33,961 nucleotides of DNA from NCBI GenBank assembly GCA_031282635.1, contig JAITDJ010000182.1:1-33961 (forward strand), written 5' to 3'. A model generated the notes under the pieces. That model saw only the letters and a program-made list of their open reading frames with translations. It was not told the DNA's origin and did no database searches. Made by a program: the position numbers and the translations under genes. The stretch is from Clostridiales bacterium (GTDB lineage Bacteria > Bacillota > Clostridia > Lachnospirales > WQUN01). How positions within the stretch are numbered: the first letter of the stretch is position 1; every line of letters begins with the position of its first letter. Below are positions 18,602 through 26,891 of the stretch, in pieces.

Positions 18602-20421
18602 GGCGGGAGTATAAGCCGCTCTTCTCTTTACGGGAGCGGCTTGCGCGCACGATTGTGCTGTGCTGGATTCTGCCGCTGCTATTAACCGCGATGATTAACA
18701 GCCTGATTTTAGGGCAGTCTATCAATGAACAGACGTCTCAAATCGCGGCCGGCGCCGCCAGAAGCGCCGCCAGTCTGTGTGTTCAGCGTATTAACGCGGC
18801 GGTAGAAGCTTCCAGGCGCGCCTCATATGTGGGCGCGATTCAGAAAGGTTACCTGGATTATCGGCGAGGCGCGGATCTTTTAGATTTATACTATAATATA
18901 GATACATTCATGGCGCAGCACTACAAGTTTGACGACAAGTTCTGCTTCGCGACGCTTTTTTTTTATAATTATGGCGACGCGTTAAGCGCAAGTCTGGGCA
19001 GTGTCGAATTTTACGCGCTCAATGAGTCGCTGTTTTCGGAAACCGGGCAGATGACCACGCGTATGGCGTATGAATTCTATAGAGATGAGGATAATCCTGT
19101 AATTTTAAACAATGCCAAAGGGCTGGGTACAGGCGTCGGCTTCCTGAACCGGAATGAACGCATATATATGTTCCGCAATCTCTTCCTGCGCGGCCGGGAT
19201 CCAACGGCGGTTCTGGTTATGATGCTCAATACCGCGAATTGGTTTGACACGCTGGTCAATGTGCCTTGGAGCGGCAGCATTACCATGGCTATAAATGATC
19301 AGGTTATTCCGGTGCGGAATGAGCAGCTCGATATTTTCGGGCTTCTGGATCAGGAGATCGGGGTAAATGGCAGTTTGCCCGGCGGTCGCTTAGGCGCTTT
19401 TTATGTGAGCGGCGAGGATAAACAAGCGGATTTTAATTTTTCTTACGTCGTACAGGTGGACAGCTCAAAGCTGATCAACAGCCTGAACCGGTATCAGTAC
19501 GCAAGCTATGCGGTTGCTCCCCTGGTTATCCCATTTCTGATATTCGTACTGGTATTTTTCAGAAAAAACGTTTCAGACGCCATCAGGATATTGATTGAAG
19601 GTTCCGATGAAATCAAAAAAGGCAAATTCGGCGCGCAGGTCGTCAATTCTGCCAAGAGTACGGAGTTTTCCCGCCTTATGGAATCATTCAACGAAATGTC
19701 TTCGCGGTTGTCAACGCAGATGGAGCGAATCTATATGGAAGAGATTAATCTGCGGGATGCTCGGTTTATGGCGCTGCAATCGCAGATTAACCCTCATTTT
19801 TTGGGGAACACGCTGGAAATAATTAATTGGTGCGCTCGTTTGGGCGACACTGAAAAGGTGTCTGATATGATACAGGCGCTGTCCACTATGCTGGGAGCGT
19901 CCACAAACAGGGACGGCTCGCGCGTTGTGAGGCTTTCAGAGGAATTGGAATATACAGACGCGTATATGTGTATAATAGGTGAAAGATATGGTAAATGGCT
20001 GACAATAAACAAAGAAATAGATGAGGAATGTTATAATTACTATGTTCCCCGCCTTATTTTACAGCCGATGGTGGAAAACGCTGTAGAACACGGCATATCC
20101 AAACAAAATAACGCGGTGTTGATAATCAGGGTTTACAAAGACGACGACAGATTGATACTTGAAGTCGAAAACAGCGGAGTGTTGTCTGATGAGGCTAAAG
20201 CGCGTATTGAGCGTATTCTGTCTGAAACGCGTGAAGAATTGAACCGTCAGGATATTCCGCGGTTAGGCATTCGTAATACATACGCAAGGCTTAAAATGAT
20301 GTATGGCGATCGAAGCGATTTGAAAATTTTTAATCGGGATTCTTGTTCTACTTTGTGCCAATTGATCATGCCGATAGCAGCTTGCGGCCACGGCCCCCAT
20401 TTGCGGTCGCAGACGGTGTAA
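18598..20421 (+). CDS. Two-component sensor histidine kinase, YesM-type (His_kinase + HATPase_c)
   Basis: N-terminal TM, HAMP-like region, FMALQSQINPHFLGNTLEIINW, RLILQPMVENAVEHGI, LGIRNTYARLKMMYG. GTG start overlaps the nagB stop by 4 nt. Confidence 0.93.
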   Translation: MRREYKPLFSLRERLARTIVLCWILPLLLTAMINSLILGQSINEQTSQIAAGAARSAASLCVQRINAAVEASRRASYVGAIQKGYLDYRRGADLLDLYYNIDTFMAQHYKFDDKFCFATLFFYNYGDALSASLGSVEFYALNESLFSETGQMTTRMAYEFYRDEDNPVILNNAKGLGTGVGFLNRNERIYMFRNLFLRGRDPTAVLVMMLNTANWFDTLVNVPWSGSITMAINDQVIPVRNEQLDIFGLLDQEIGVNGSLPGGRLGAFYVSGEDKQADFNFSYVVQVDSSKLINSLNRYQYASYAVAPLVIPFLIFVLVFFRKNVSDAIRILIEGSDEIKKGKFGAQVVNSAKSTEFSRLMESFNEMSSRLSTQMERIYMEEINLRDARFMALQSQINPHFLGNTLEIINWCARLGDTEKVSDMIQALSTMLGASTNRDGSRVVRLSEELEYTDAYMCIIGERYGKWLTINKEIDEECYNYYVPRLILQPMVENAVEHGISKQNNAVLIIRVYKDDDRLILEVENSGVLSDEAKARIERILSETREELNRQDIPRLGIRNTYARLKMMYGDRSDLKIFNRDSCSTLCQLIMPIAACGHGPHLRSQTV

Positions 20422-20488
20422 GGGAATCGGGAATTCATTTCCCGATTCCCGGCGGGGCTTGGTCGCAGTCCGCTTAAAATCGGTTAAA
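20385..20488 (+). repeat. Intergenic hairpin repeat, copy C (perfect 12-bp stem), running into the 3' end of the kinase gene
   Basis: GGGAATCGGGAA-ttcat-TTCCCGATTCCC at 20422-20450, followed by GGCGGGGCTTGG...CGCTT. Upstream GGCCCCCATTTGCGGTCGCAGAC resembles the tail of copy A. Confidence 0.72.
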
Positions 20489-20520
20489 CGACTATACAAT
20501 AAATTTTGGGAGGGGCGTCA

Positions 20521-21903
20521 GTGGAAAGAGTGTCGGCCTTAGTAATGGCTTTGATATGCGGAATCAACGTTTTGTACGGATGTACGCCGGGGAAGCCCGT
20601 AAACAGCGAGCCTGCAGACAGCGTCGCCGCTCGGCCGTCCGAGTCGGCCGTATCCGCCGCCCCCGTATCCCACACGCCGGTCGGCAATCCCGTAACGCTT
20701 AATACATTCAGCTCATTTGCCGGAAATGACGGAAACGCCCTGAAATATCAGACATATACAGCGCAATGGCAGGAAAAAACCGGAAATAAATTAAACGACA
20801 CATCAGCTGTTATCGAAGAAACGGTTAAAGCGCGTATCCGTACGGATTTCAGCGCCGGCGCCGAACCTGACGTATTGTTCTATTTTACGGGCGTTGACGC
20901 GAACGAATTTTTGGATAAGGTTATGACTATAGAAGAAATCCGCAAGGAATTTCCGGACTACGCCGCGAATATGAAAGAGAGCGCCGTCCCCGTAAGCGCC
21001 GCAGGCGTTTGGTACGCCGTGCCTGTAAATGGGTTCTGGGAGAACCTGTTTGTGAATAAGAAAGTTCTGCAAATGGCTGGAGTGGCTATCCCCGGAATTG
21101 GGTATACATGGGATCGGTTTTTAACCGACTGCCAGAAAATCAAGGACGCGGGTTTAACTCCGATTGCCGCCAGCTTTGTGGATGTTCCGCATTATTGGTG
21201 GGAGTTTACCATTTTTAACAATACATCGCCTCGGACGCATCTGAATATTCCCGGGGATATTTCGGACGACGCCGGCAAAGCCTGGATAGCCGGCATGAAA
21301 GATATTAAAGAAATATATGACAGGGGTTTCTTTCCGGAGAATGCCTTATCTGAGAAAGACGACGCGATGCAGGAGCTTTTCTATAACGACAAGGCCGCAT
21401 TCATGCTGGATGGTTCATGGCGTGTAAACGCGCTGAAAGTTAGAAGTTCGGATGCCTACAATGAAGTAGACCCCGATAAGATTAAAAATTTTTCTGTCGC
21501 CAGCTTTCCCTCCAAAGGCTTTGGCAGAAAGTCTACGGATATGATCGGCGGTATGTCGATGGGCTGGTACATCACCAAAAAATGCTGGAATGATCCGGAT
21601 AAGAAGGCCGCGGCGGTTGATTTTATAACATTCGTAACATCGGACGCGGTTGTTTCTGATTTTACGGGAACCGGCGCTTCCGCGCTGAAAAACGGTGTAA
21701 TCCTGGATCCAGGAGAGCTGGACGCGCTTGATAATGACGTAATTAAAGTAAATACCAACGCCACGACCTTTACCGCGCCTGTTCAGGATCTTATCGCGGG
21801 TGACGTCAGAAACGCCATGTTCCAGAACATACCGCAGACGCTGATCGGTAAGATGACCGCTGAAGATTTGATCGGCCAGTTCGTAGCGTCATATAACCAA
21901 TAG
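20521..21903 (+). CDS. Extracellular sugar-type ABC substrate-binding lipoprotein (SBP_bac_1 type)
   Basis: Lipobox NVLYGCTPG, Ser/Pro-rich linker, NGFWENLFVNKKVLQMAGVAIPGIGYTWDRFLTDCQKIKDAGLTPIA. GTG start after gggagggg; the 20506 TTG is an alternative. Confidence 0.85.
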   Translation: MERVSALVMALICGINVLYGCTPGKPVNSEPADSVAARPSESAVSAAPVSHTPVGNPVTLNTFSSFAGNDGNALKYQTYTAQWQEKTGNKLNDTSAVIEETVKARIRTDFSAGAEPDVLFYFTGVDANEFLDKVMTIEEIRKEFPDYAANMKESAVPVSAAGVWYAVPVNGFWENLFVNKKVLQMAGVAIPGIGYTWDRFLTDCQKIKDAGLTPIAASFVDVPHYWWEFTIFNNTSPRTHLNIPGDISDDAGKAWIAGMKDIKEIYDRGFFPENALSEKDDAMQELFYNDKAAFMLDGSWRVNALKVRSSDAYNEVDPDKIKNFSVASFPSKGFGRKSTDMIGGMSMGWYITKKCWNDPDKKAAAVDFITFVTSDAVVSDFTGTGASALKNGVILDPGELDALDNDVIKVNTNATTFTAPVQDLIAGDVRNAMFQNIPQTLIGKMTAEDLIGQFVASYNQ

Positions 21904-21949
21904 TAACGCCCGATAGGGCCGCTAGCTTTGCCGGCGAAAAGTGTGAGAG

Positions 21950-21981
21950 CGGATTAGTTCAGACTAATCCGTTCTTTTTTT
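21950..21981 (+). terminator. Rho-independent terminator after the sugar-binding lipoprotein
   Basis: CGGATTAGT-tcag-ACTAATCCG followed by TTCTTTTTTT. Confidence 0.9.
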
Positions 21982-22178
21982 ACGCATACGGGCGCGTGTT
22001 TTTTGACCGTATGATTGCCCTGCGGGCCGCGCGGCTCACAGGGCGGCGGCAGGAAAAAATTTCTTTTAAAGAATCGAGGGCAGCCGCCGATATATGTATT
22101 GTAAGATCGAGCATGTAAGGAGCGAGACGAAGAAAATACAGAGATGCGGATATAACGCGGGGAAGGAGCCGTGGCTAT

Positions 22179-23387
22179 GTGAAAAATTCACGAAGACTCG
22201 CGGCCTGCCTCCTGAAAGCCGCAAGTCTCTGCTTAATCATTCCGATATCTATGGTGAACCGGGTTTACGCCGATGATTACGCCGAAACAACCAGCCTTGA
22301 ATACAGGATAGTTAAGGACGTATACGGCGAGCTGGGCTTCAGCGAACCGTATAATACGAAGAACGGCTGGCTGAAGTTTTACAGGCCTGAACGCGCCGAC
22401 AGCGTGGACACGGCGCTGACGTTTCAATATTCAGCCGAAGGGCTGGCGCCCAGCGCTTATTACGATCACACGGAACTGCCGGTTCGGATGCTTGAAGGTA
22501 AAACGGCCAGGGTGAAAATAACAAATGAAACGCCGGAGATCGTTTCTCCTCTGATGATCCCGCTGGTTTTTAGTTCCGAGGATTTAGGGTGGGTATGGGA
22601 CGACAGCGTTTCGTATGATCAAATGTCCGAATGGAAATGGGACAGCGAAAAAAATGATTGGGTTGAGAAACCGTTTCTATCGGATGGAGAGTTCCCCGAT
22701 CTGCTTGATGTGCTCTGGCTTAGGGTCGAGGCCGAAGTCTACAGCGATAGAGATAAAAGGCAGTCTTCACATGTGCTGTTTGAAGAGTGGATGGTGAATT
22801 ACGATAGAGGATCACTGAAGACCGAAACGCCGATAGAGCTTCAGAAAGATTGGTATATAGTTGTTACTTTTATTGCTACGATGTACTCAGGCGCGGGTAA
22901 TGAATATCAGAACCTGCCTGCGGTATTCGGTATGAATTTCGAGCTTTCCTCACGAGAGCCGGAAATGACGCCGCAGGCGGCTTCCCCCACGGCGCCCGCA
23001 AGAAAGCCGAGGCCTCCGTTTAATACTCCGGAACCTGCAGCGCCTCCGGAAGTAACGCAGACGGGCGCGCCGACTGCGACGCCGGCGTTTACGCCAGCGC
23101 ATACCCCGACGCCGCGCGCCGCCGAACTGTCAGGCGTCCCGTCATTGAGCGATGGGGCGGACGATACGCTGGTCGTCGATTTCAAGCCAATAAAAACGCT
23201 TGAAGATGATTCGGCTTTCTTAGGCGATGGCCTTAATCCGGGCGGCAATACAAACCCGCCGGGGATGGGAAAGGATGAAATGCCTAAAACCGGCGAGCTT
23301 CCCTTGGCGGTAAATGTCGCGCCCGGCTTAATGACAGCCGCTTACGGGCTGCGTTTAATGAAGCGCTCTAATAATGAAGCGATCTAA
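22179..23387 (+). CDS. Secreted surface protein with Pro/Thr-rich spacer and C-terminal sortase signal (MPKTG), possible TasA-like N-terminal domain
   Basis: Signal peptide MKNSRRLAACLLKAASLCLIIPISMVNRVYA; spacer APTATPAFTPAHTPTPRA; C-terminus MPKTGELPLAVNVAPGLMTAAYGLRLMKRSNNEAI (motif, hydrophobic stretch, basic tail). GTG start. Confidence 0.8.
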   Translation: MKNSRRLAACLLKAASLCLIIPISMVNRVYADDYAETTSLEYRIVKDVYGELGFSEPYNTKNGWLKFYRPERADSVDTALTFQYSAEGLAPSAYYDHTELPVRMLEGKTARVKITNETPEIVSPLMIPLVFSSEDLGWVWDDSVSYDQMSEWKWDSEKNDWVEKPFLSDGEFPDLLDVLWLRVEAEVYSDRDKRQSSHVLFEEWMVNYDRGSLKTETPIELQKDWYIVVTFIATMYSGAGNEYQNLPAVFGMNFELSSREPEMTPQAASPTAPARKPRPPFNTPEPAAPPEVTQTGAPTATPAFTPAHTPTPRAAELSGVPSLSDGADDTLVVDFKPIKTLEDDSAFLGDGLNPGGNTNPPGMGKDEMPKTGELPLAVNVAPGLMTAAYGLRLMKRSNNEAI

Positions 23388-23432
23388 ATGGTAAGTATCA
23401 GATATTTTATTATCCGGAAGGAGAGATCATTA

Positions 23433-24686
23433 ATGAAAAAGAATCGTGCGATAGTTCTTGGCGCCGCTGTTGTGTTCGCGATCTCAATGATAGGCGGCGG
23501 GTCATACGCCTGGTTTACGGCCAGGGCTGAAGATCCTAACCTGGGCGGTCTGGACGGCGCCAACAGCAAAGGCGTACGCGGCGGTATAGTGGCCGGTTCG
23601 GTTGACTTGAAAGTGGCCCTTGAATCCTATACGGCTCTTAACGACGGAACCAGAATCACTCAGCTTGGTGAATATCCTGGTTTGCTTTATCCGGAAGATT
23701 CTGTGGTGCTGCCGCAGGAAGCCATAATAAACGGTGTTAAATACCCTGCGGGCACAGTTGTGGATGGGTCGATAGCCGAAGTGAAATCCGTTATTGAGTA
23801 TGTTGTGGAAAACACTTCACAGATCGACATACTGGCGCAGTTGAATCTGACCGGCATAGACATCGACGGCGTAGTCAGCGAGAAGCAGGGCGGGCTCGGC
23901 GGCGGAAACGACCCGATTCAAGCGGTTCAGCTGAATGTCAGCAAGCTGTTGGGATGGGACAAAACAATGGACTATACGGGCAGCGACGCGGCGCTGAATG
24001 GAAAAATCAATTATAAAACAGGTCTCGTCTATACGGGCGGGCAGGAGTTCTTCAACGACGGGCCGACATGGTTTTATTTCGCGGATAACCCGAAAGCGGG
24101 ACGCACAATGTTTGTCGACCACAGAAAACTCGAGAAATTCGGGTTTCTTCAAGATAATAACATCTACAACATAAACGCCGTAGCGACCGGATATATCAGC
24201 AATGCGTTTGATACTAACACGACATACGCGGATGGCACGCCATTCTATCAGACATCGCCTGAAGATTTGACTGCCGGCGATAACACCGGCTTGGGCGTCC
24301 ATATGACGTCAACGATTGATCCCACGTTAGGCGGAGCTGATAAAGCCTGTAAAGTGGTAACCAGCGACGCGTTTGACAGCAGTACTGAAATGATGTATCT
24401 GTACATGCCGGCCGGCGGCAAGACTGCCGTTAAGATCGAACTCTCTTTACCGAACTACACAGACGACACTGACGTGCTGGCCAACGGCGTGAACATTAAA
24501 GGCAACGAGTTTCAGTACGCTGTGTTCTCTCTGAGCTTCGACACCAACGGCGATATGGACTATGACTCTAACGATAAACTGGTAGGTTTCGGCGTACAGG
24601 CTAACTCAGCCGCTATAACAGATTTCTTCAGTTCTGATGTATATGACGACTTGAAATCCGACGGCACTCACCCGATTCTTCCATAA
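23433..24686 (+). CDS. TasA/camelysin-like secreted fibre protein with SipW-dependent-type signal peptide (paralog 1)
   Basis: MKKNRAIVLGAAVVFAISMIGGGSYAWFTARAED; shares GPTWFYFAD, YMYLPAGG and FQYAVFSLSF blocks with the downstream gene. RBS ggaaggagag. Confidence 0.75.
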   Translation: MKKNRAIVLGAAVVFAISMIGGGSYAWFTARAEDPNLGGLDGANSKGVRGGIVAGSVDLKVALESYTALNDGTRITQLGEYPGLLYPEDSVVLPQEAIINGVKYPAGTVVDGSIAEVKSVIEYVVENTSQIDILAQLNLTGIDIDGVVSEKQGGLGGGNDPIQAVQLNVSKLLGWDKTMDYTGSDAALNGKINYKTGLVYTGGQEFFNDGPTWFYFADNPKAGRTMFVDHRKLEKFGFLQDNNIYNINAVATGYISNAFDTNTTYADGTPFYQTSPEDLTAGDNTGLGVHMTSTIDPTLGGADKACKVVTSDAFDSSTEMMYLYMPAGGKTAVKIELSLPNYTDDTDVLANGVNIKGNEFQYAVFSLSFDTNGDMDYDSNDKLVGFGVQANSAAITDFFSSDVYDDLKSDGTHPILP

Positions 24687-24710
24687 CCCGATATATTAAT
24701 CGCCTCGAAT

Positions 24711-24740
24711 GCGACGCGGCCAGCCGTGTCGCGTTCTTTA
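24711..24740 (+). terminator. Possible terminator/attenuator hairpin between the two TasA-like genes
   Basis: GCGACGCGG-ccag-CCGTGTCGC (one G:T pair) followed by GTTCTTTA. Confidence 0.5.
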
Positions 24741-24769
24741 CTTGACGCGCGCGGGAGGGGTGTGACGGC

Positions 24770-26077
24770 ATGACAAAAACAAAATTGCTCCTGTTGAGCG
24801 CCGCGGCTATCCTGTTAACATCCCTACTGGGCGGGATTTCATACGCGTGGTTTTCAGCGCGCGATGAAGCTCAGGCCAACAGGAGCGACAACGGTACTAC
24901 CGGCGGTATCGCCGCCGGTTGGCTGGATGTCAAACTGGAAGTGGAGGCTTATCTGACGGATCCGAACGGCGTAAAGATAGCGGGCGCGTCCCCGGCCGGA
25001 GAATCACCGCTTTTGGCGTACCCCGGCAGAACCGTTTACCATGACGGGGATACGCTTAAAACAGGCGACGCGAAGTCCGTGCTTAAATATACGGTTACCA
25101 ACAGATCCAAAACAGACGCGCTGGCCCGTGTTGATCACGCCGGGGTTAATCTGGACGGATCCGGCGCCGAAGGCCAACAGGCTATAGACAGCTCAAAGGC
25201 TGTCTGGGATTCTTCATCCGATACATTCCTGGTATCCAACCTGAAAGTGGATCTGTATAAGTTGCTGGGAAGCGAAATAGACTATGCGGAGTTGATCGGC
25301 GCTTACGCGGTTAAGCAAAACCGGCGCAGCGCGGACGCGCCTTATTCATCTCTGGACGACTTCTACGCCAACGGGCCCACATGGTTTTATTTCGCGTCCG
25401 GGTTTGGTCCCCATTACGACGCTGCGGCGACACCTGCGCCGGATCCGTGGATATATGTAAATTATGATAAACTGAGTGACGCGAATTTTTTTGGCGATAT
25501 GGGCAATAACGCGGACAACCCGCCGAATTTGTATAATGTTGGAGCGACGGCCGACAGCTATATCAAGGGCAGGGAGGCCGTCAATGAACCGGGAGGATCC
25601 GCCTTTGAGGCGAACCCATGGGCGGGCGGCGCGCCATACCCGGCCATGCCTTTTTACCGGGAGACGCCGGAAGTTGTCGACCTGGCGGCTGACAGCACTG
25701 TCGCGAACTCCATAAAGCTGACGGTTAAAATAAGCCCGTCTGAGGGAGCTAAAACAATAGATTATCTCGACTATATATATATGTACCTGCCGGCGGGCGG
25801 TTCAATAACATATGAATATTCCTTGGAGGCGGATTCGGACAAGCAAACGGACGGGCCGGCAGACATGGATAATTCATTTCAATTCGCGGTATATAAAATG
25901 AGGATTTCTGATACGTTCAATACGGATCGGACGCTTCACGCCTGGGGCGTTGAACCTGTAAAAGAAGCTGTCGATTACCTGTTTGGCAGCGGCGATACGG
26001 ACAATACTCCGGGTTCGGGCGTTTGGAACGCTTTAACGTCCGAGGGCGGCGAATTGATACCCACGCCCGCGCCATAA
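24770..26077 (+). CDS. TasA/camelysin-like secreted fibre protein with SipW-dependent-type signal peptide (paralog 2)
   Basis: MTKTKLLLLSAAAILLTSLLGGISYAWFSARDEAQ; GPTWFYFAS, YMYLPAGG and FQFAVYKMRI blocks match paralog 1 in the same order. Confidence 0.75.
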   Translation: MTKTKLLLLSAAAILLTSLLGGISYAWFSARDEAQANRSDNGTTGGIAAGWLDVKLEVEAYLTDPNGVKIAGASPAGESPLLAYPGRTVYHDGDTLKTGDAKSVLKYTVTNRSKTDALARVDHAGVNLDGSGAEGQQAIDSSKAVWDSSSDTFLVSNLKVDLYKLLGSEIDYAELIGAYAVKQNRRSADAPYSSLDDFYANGPTWFYFASGFGPHYDAAATPAPDPWIYVNYDKLSDANFFGDMGNNADNPPNLYNVGATADSYIKGREAVNEPGGSAFEANPWAGGAPYPAMPFYRETPEVVDLAADSTVANSIKLTVKISPSEGAKTIDYLDYIYMYLPAGGSITYEYSLEADSDKQTDGPADMDNSFQFAVYKMRISDTFNTDRTLHAWGVEPVKEAVDYLFGSGDTDNTPGSGVWNALTSEGGELIPTPAP

Positions 26078-26162
26078 CGACGTTAACCCGCCTGACCGGC
26101 GGGGGCTTTCAGCGGACGCCGCTCGCGGCGTCTGGTGAAAGCTCGTGAAAGGGGAGAGGTAT

Positions 26163-26858
26163 GTGAGACGGAAAAAGGGTATATTTTACGCCGGCGCGGC
26201 CGTAACTGCAGCCGGCTTGTTGTTTGCCGCGTTCCCATGGCTTAAAGCGGGATATTATGAATATAAAAAGGATAAAACACTGAACGAGTGGGACGCGTAC
26301 GCGCTGCTGACCTCGCCGGACGGCGCGGAGATTGCCAAGGGCATGGAAATACCGCAAGCGCCGGTTTATTCCGCGATGTCTTTCACAGCCAAACAACTGG
26401 ACAAAGACGGCGTACTGGCGGAGGAGGTAAACCCAAAAATCGACACAAACTACATGCTGGCCAATATGACCGGAACCATTACCATAAAGAGCGTCAATCT
26501 GCGCTCGCCCATATTGAAGGGCGATACCGAGAGTAATCTGGACTTAGGCATATGCGAACTGGACGAAACCATCCCCATGGGCGGACAAGGGAATTACCTG
26601 CTGGCCGGGCACAAAAGCCGCGTTTATGGCAGGCATTTCAGCCGTCTGCATGAGGTGTCGCCCGGCGACGTCGTGCAGGTCTCCGATGGGATTAATTCTT
26701 ATAAATATGAGGTTTTTGAGAAGCTTCACGTTTCAGCGGACGACACATGGATTCTGGGGGATACGTCCGATAGTATTATGACAATGATAACCTGTGACTA
26801 TACGCAGCAGCCTGTCGGCAGACTGGTCGTAAGGGCGCGGATAGTAAACGAGGCGTAA
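26163..26858 (+). CDS. Sortase (class D-like)
   Basis: Catalytic-site-like motifs: His in NYLLAGHKSR, Cys in SIMTMITCDY, Arg in VGRLVVRARI; N-terminal TM. GTG start at 26163 after gaaaggggagaggt; ORF extends up to 26145. Confidence 0.85.
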   Translation: MRRKKGIFYAGAAVTAAGLLFAAFPWLKAGYYEYKKDKTLNEWDAYALLTSPDGAEIAKGMEIPQAPVYSAMSFTAKQLDKDGVLAEEVNPKIDTNYMLANMTGTITIKSVNLRSPILKGDTESNLDLGICELDETIPMGGQGNYLLAGHKSRVYGRHFSRLHEVSPGDVVQVSDGINSYKYEVFEKLHVSADDTWILGDTSDSIMTMITCDYTQQPVGRLVVRARIVNEA

Positions 26859-26891
26859 AACGGATAGCCATCGCTTACATGGAGAATAATT

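Noticed and set aside
15355-20488. CRISPR array
   Set aside because: The three repeat copies are kilobases apart between genes, not regularly spaced with short spacers.
21982-22178. Cyclic-di-GMP riboswitch controlling the surface locus
   Set aside because: The region is structured, but I could not find GEMM-I or GEMM-II consensus segments; left as an unclassified leader.
26115-26132. Perfect GACGCCGC-GCGGCGTC palindrome upstream of the sortase
   Set aside because: Short and GC-rich, with no T-tract; could be a simple intercistronic hairpin, no further support.
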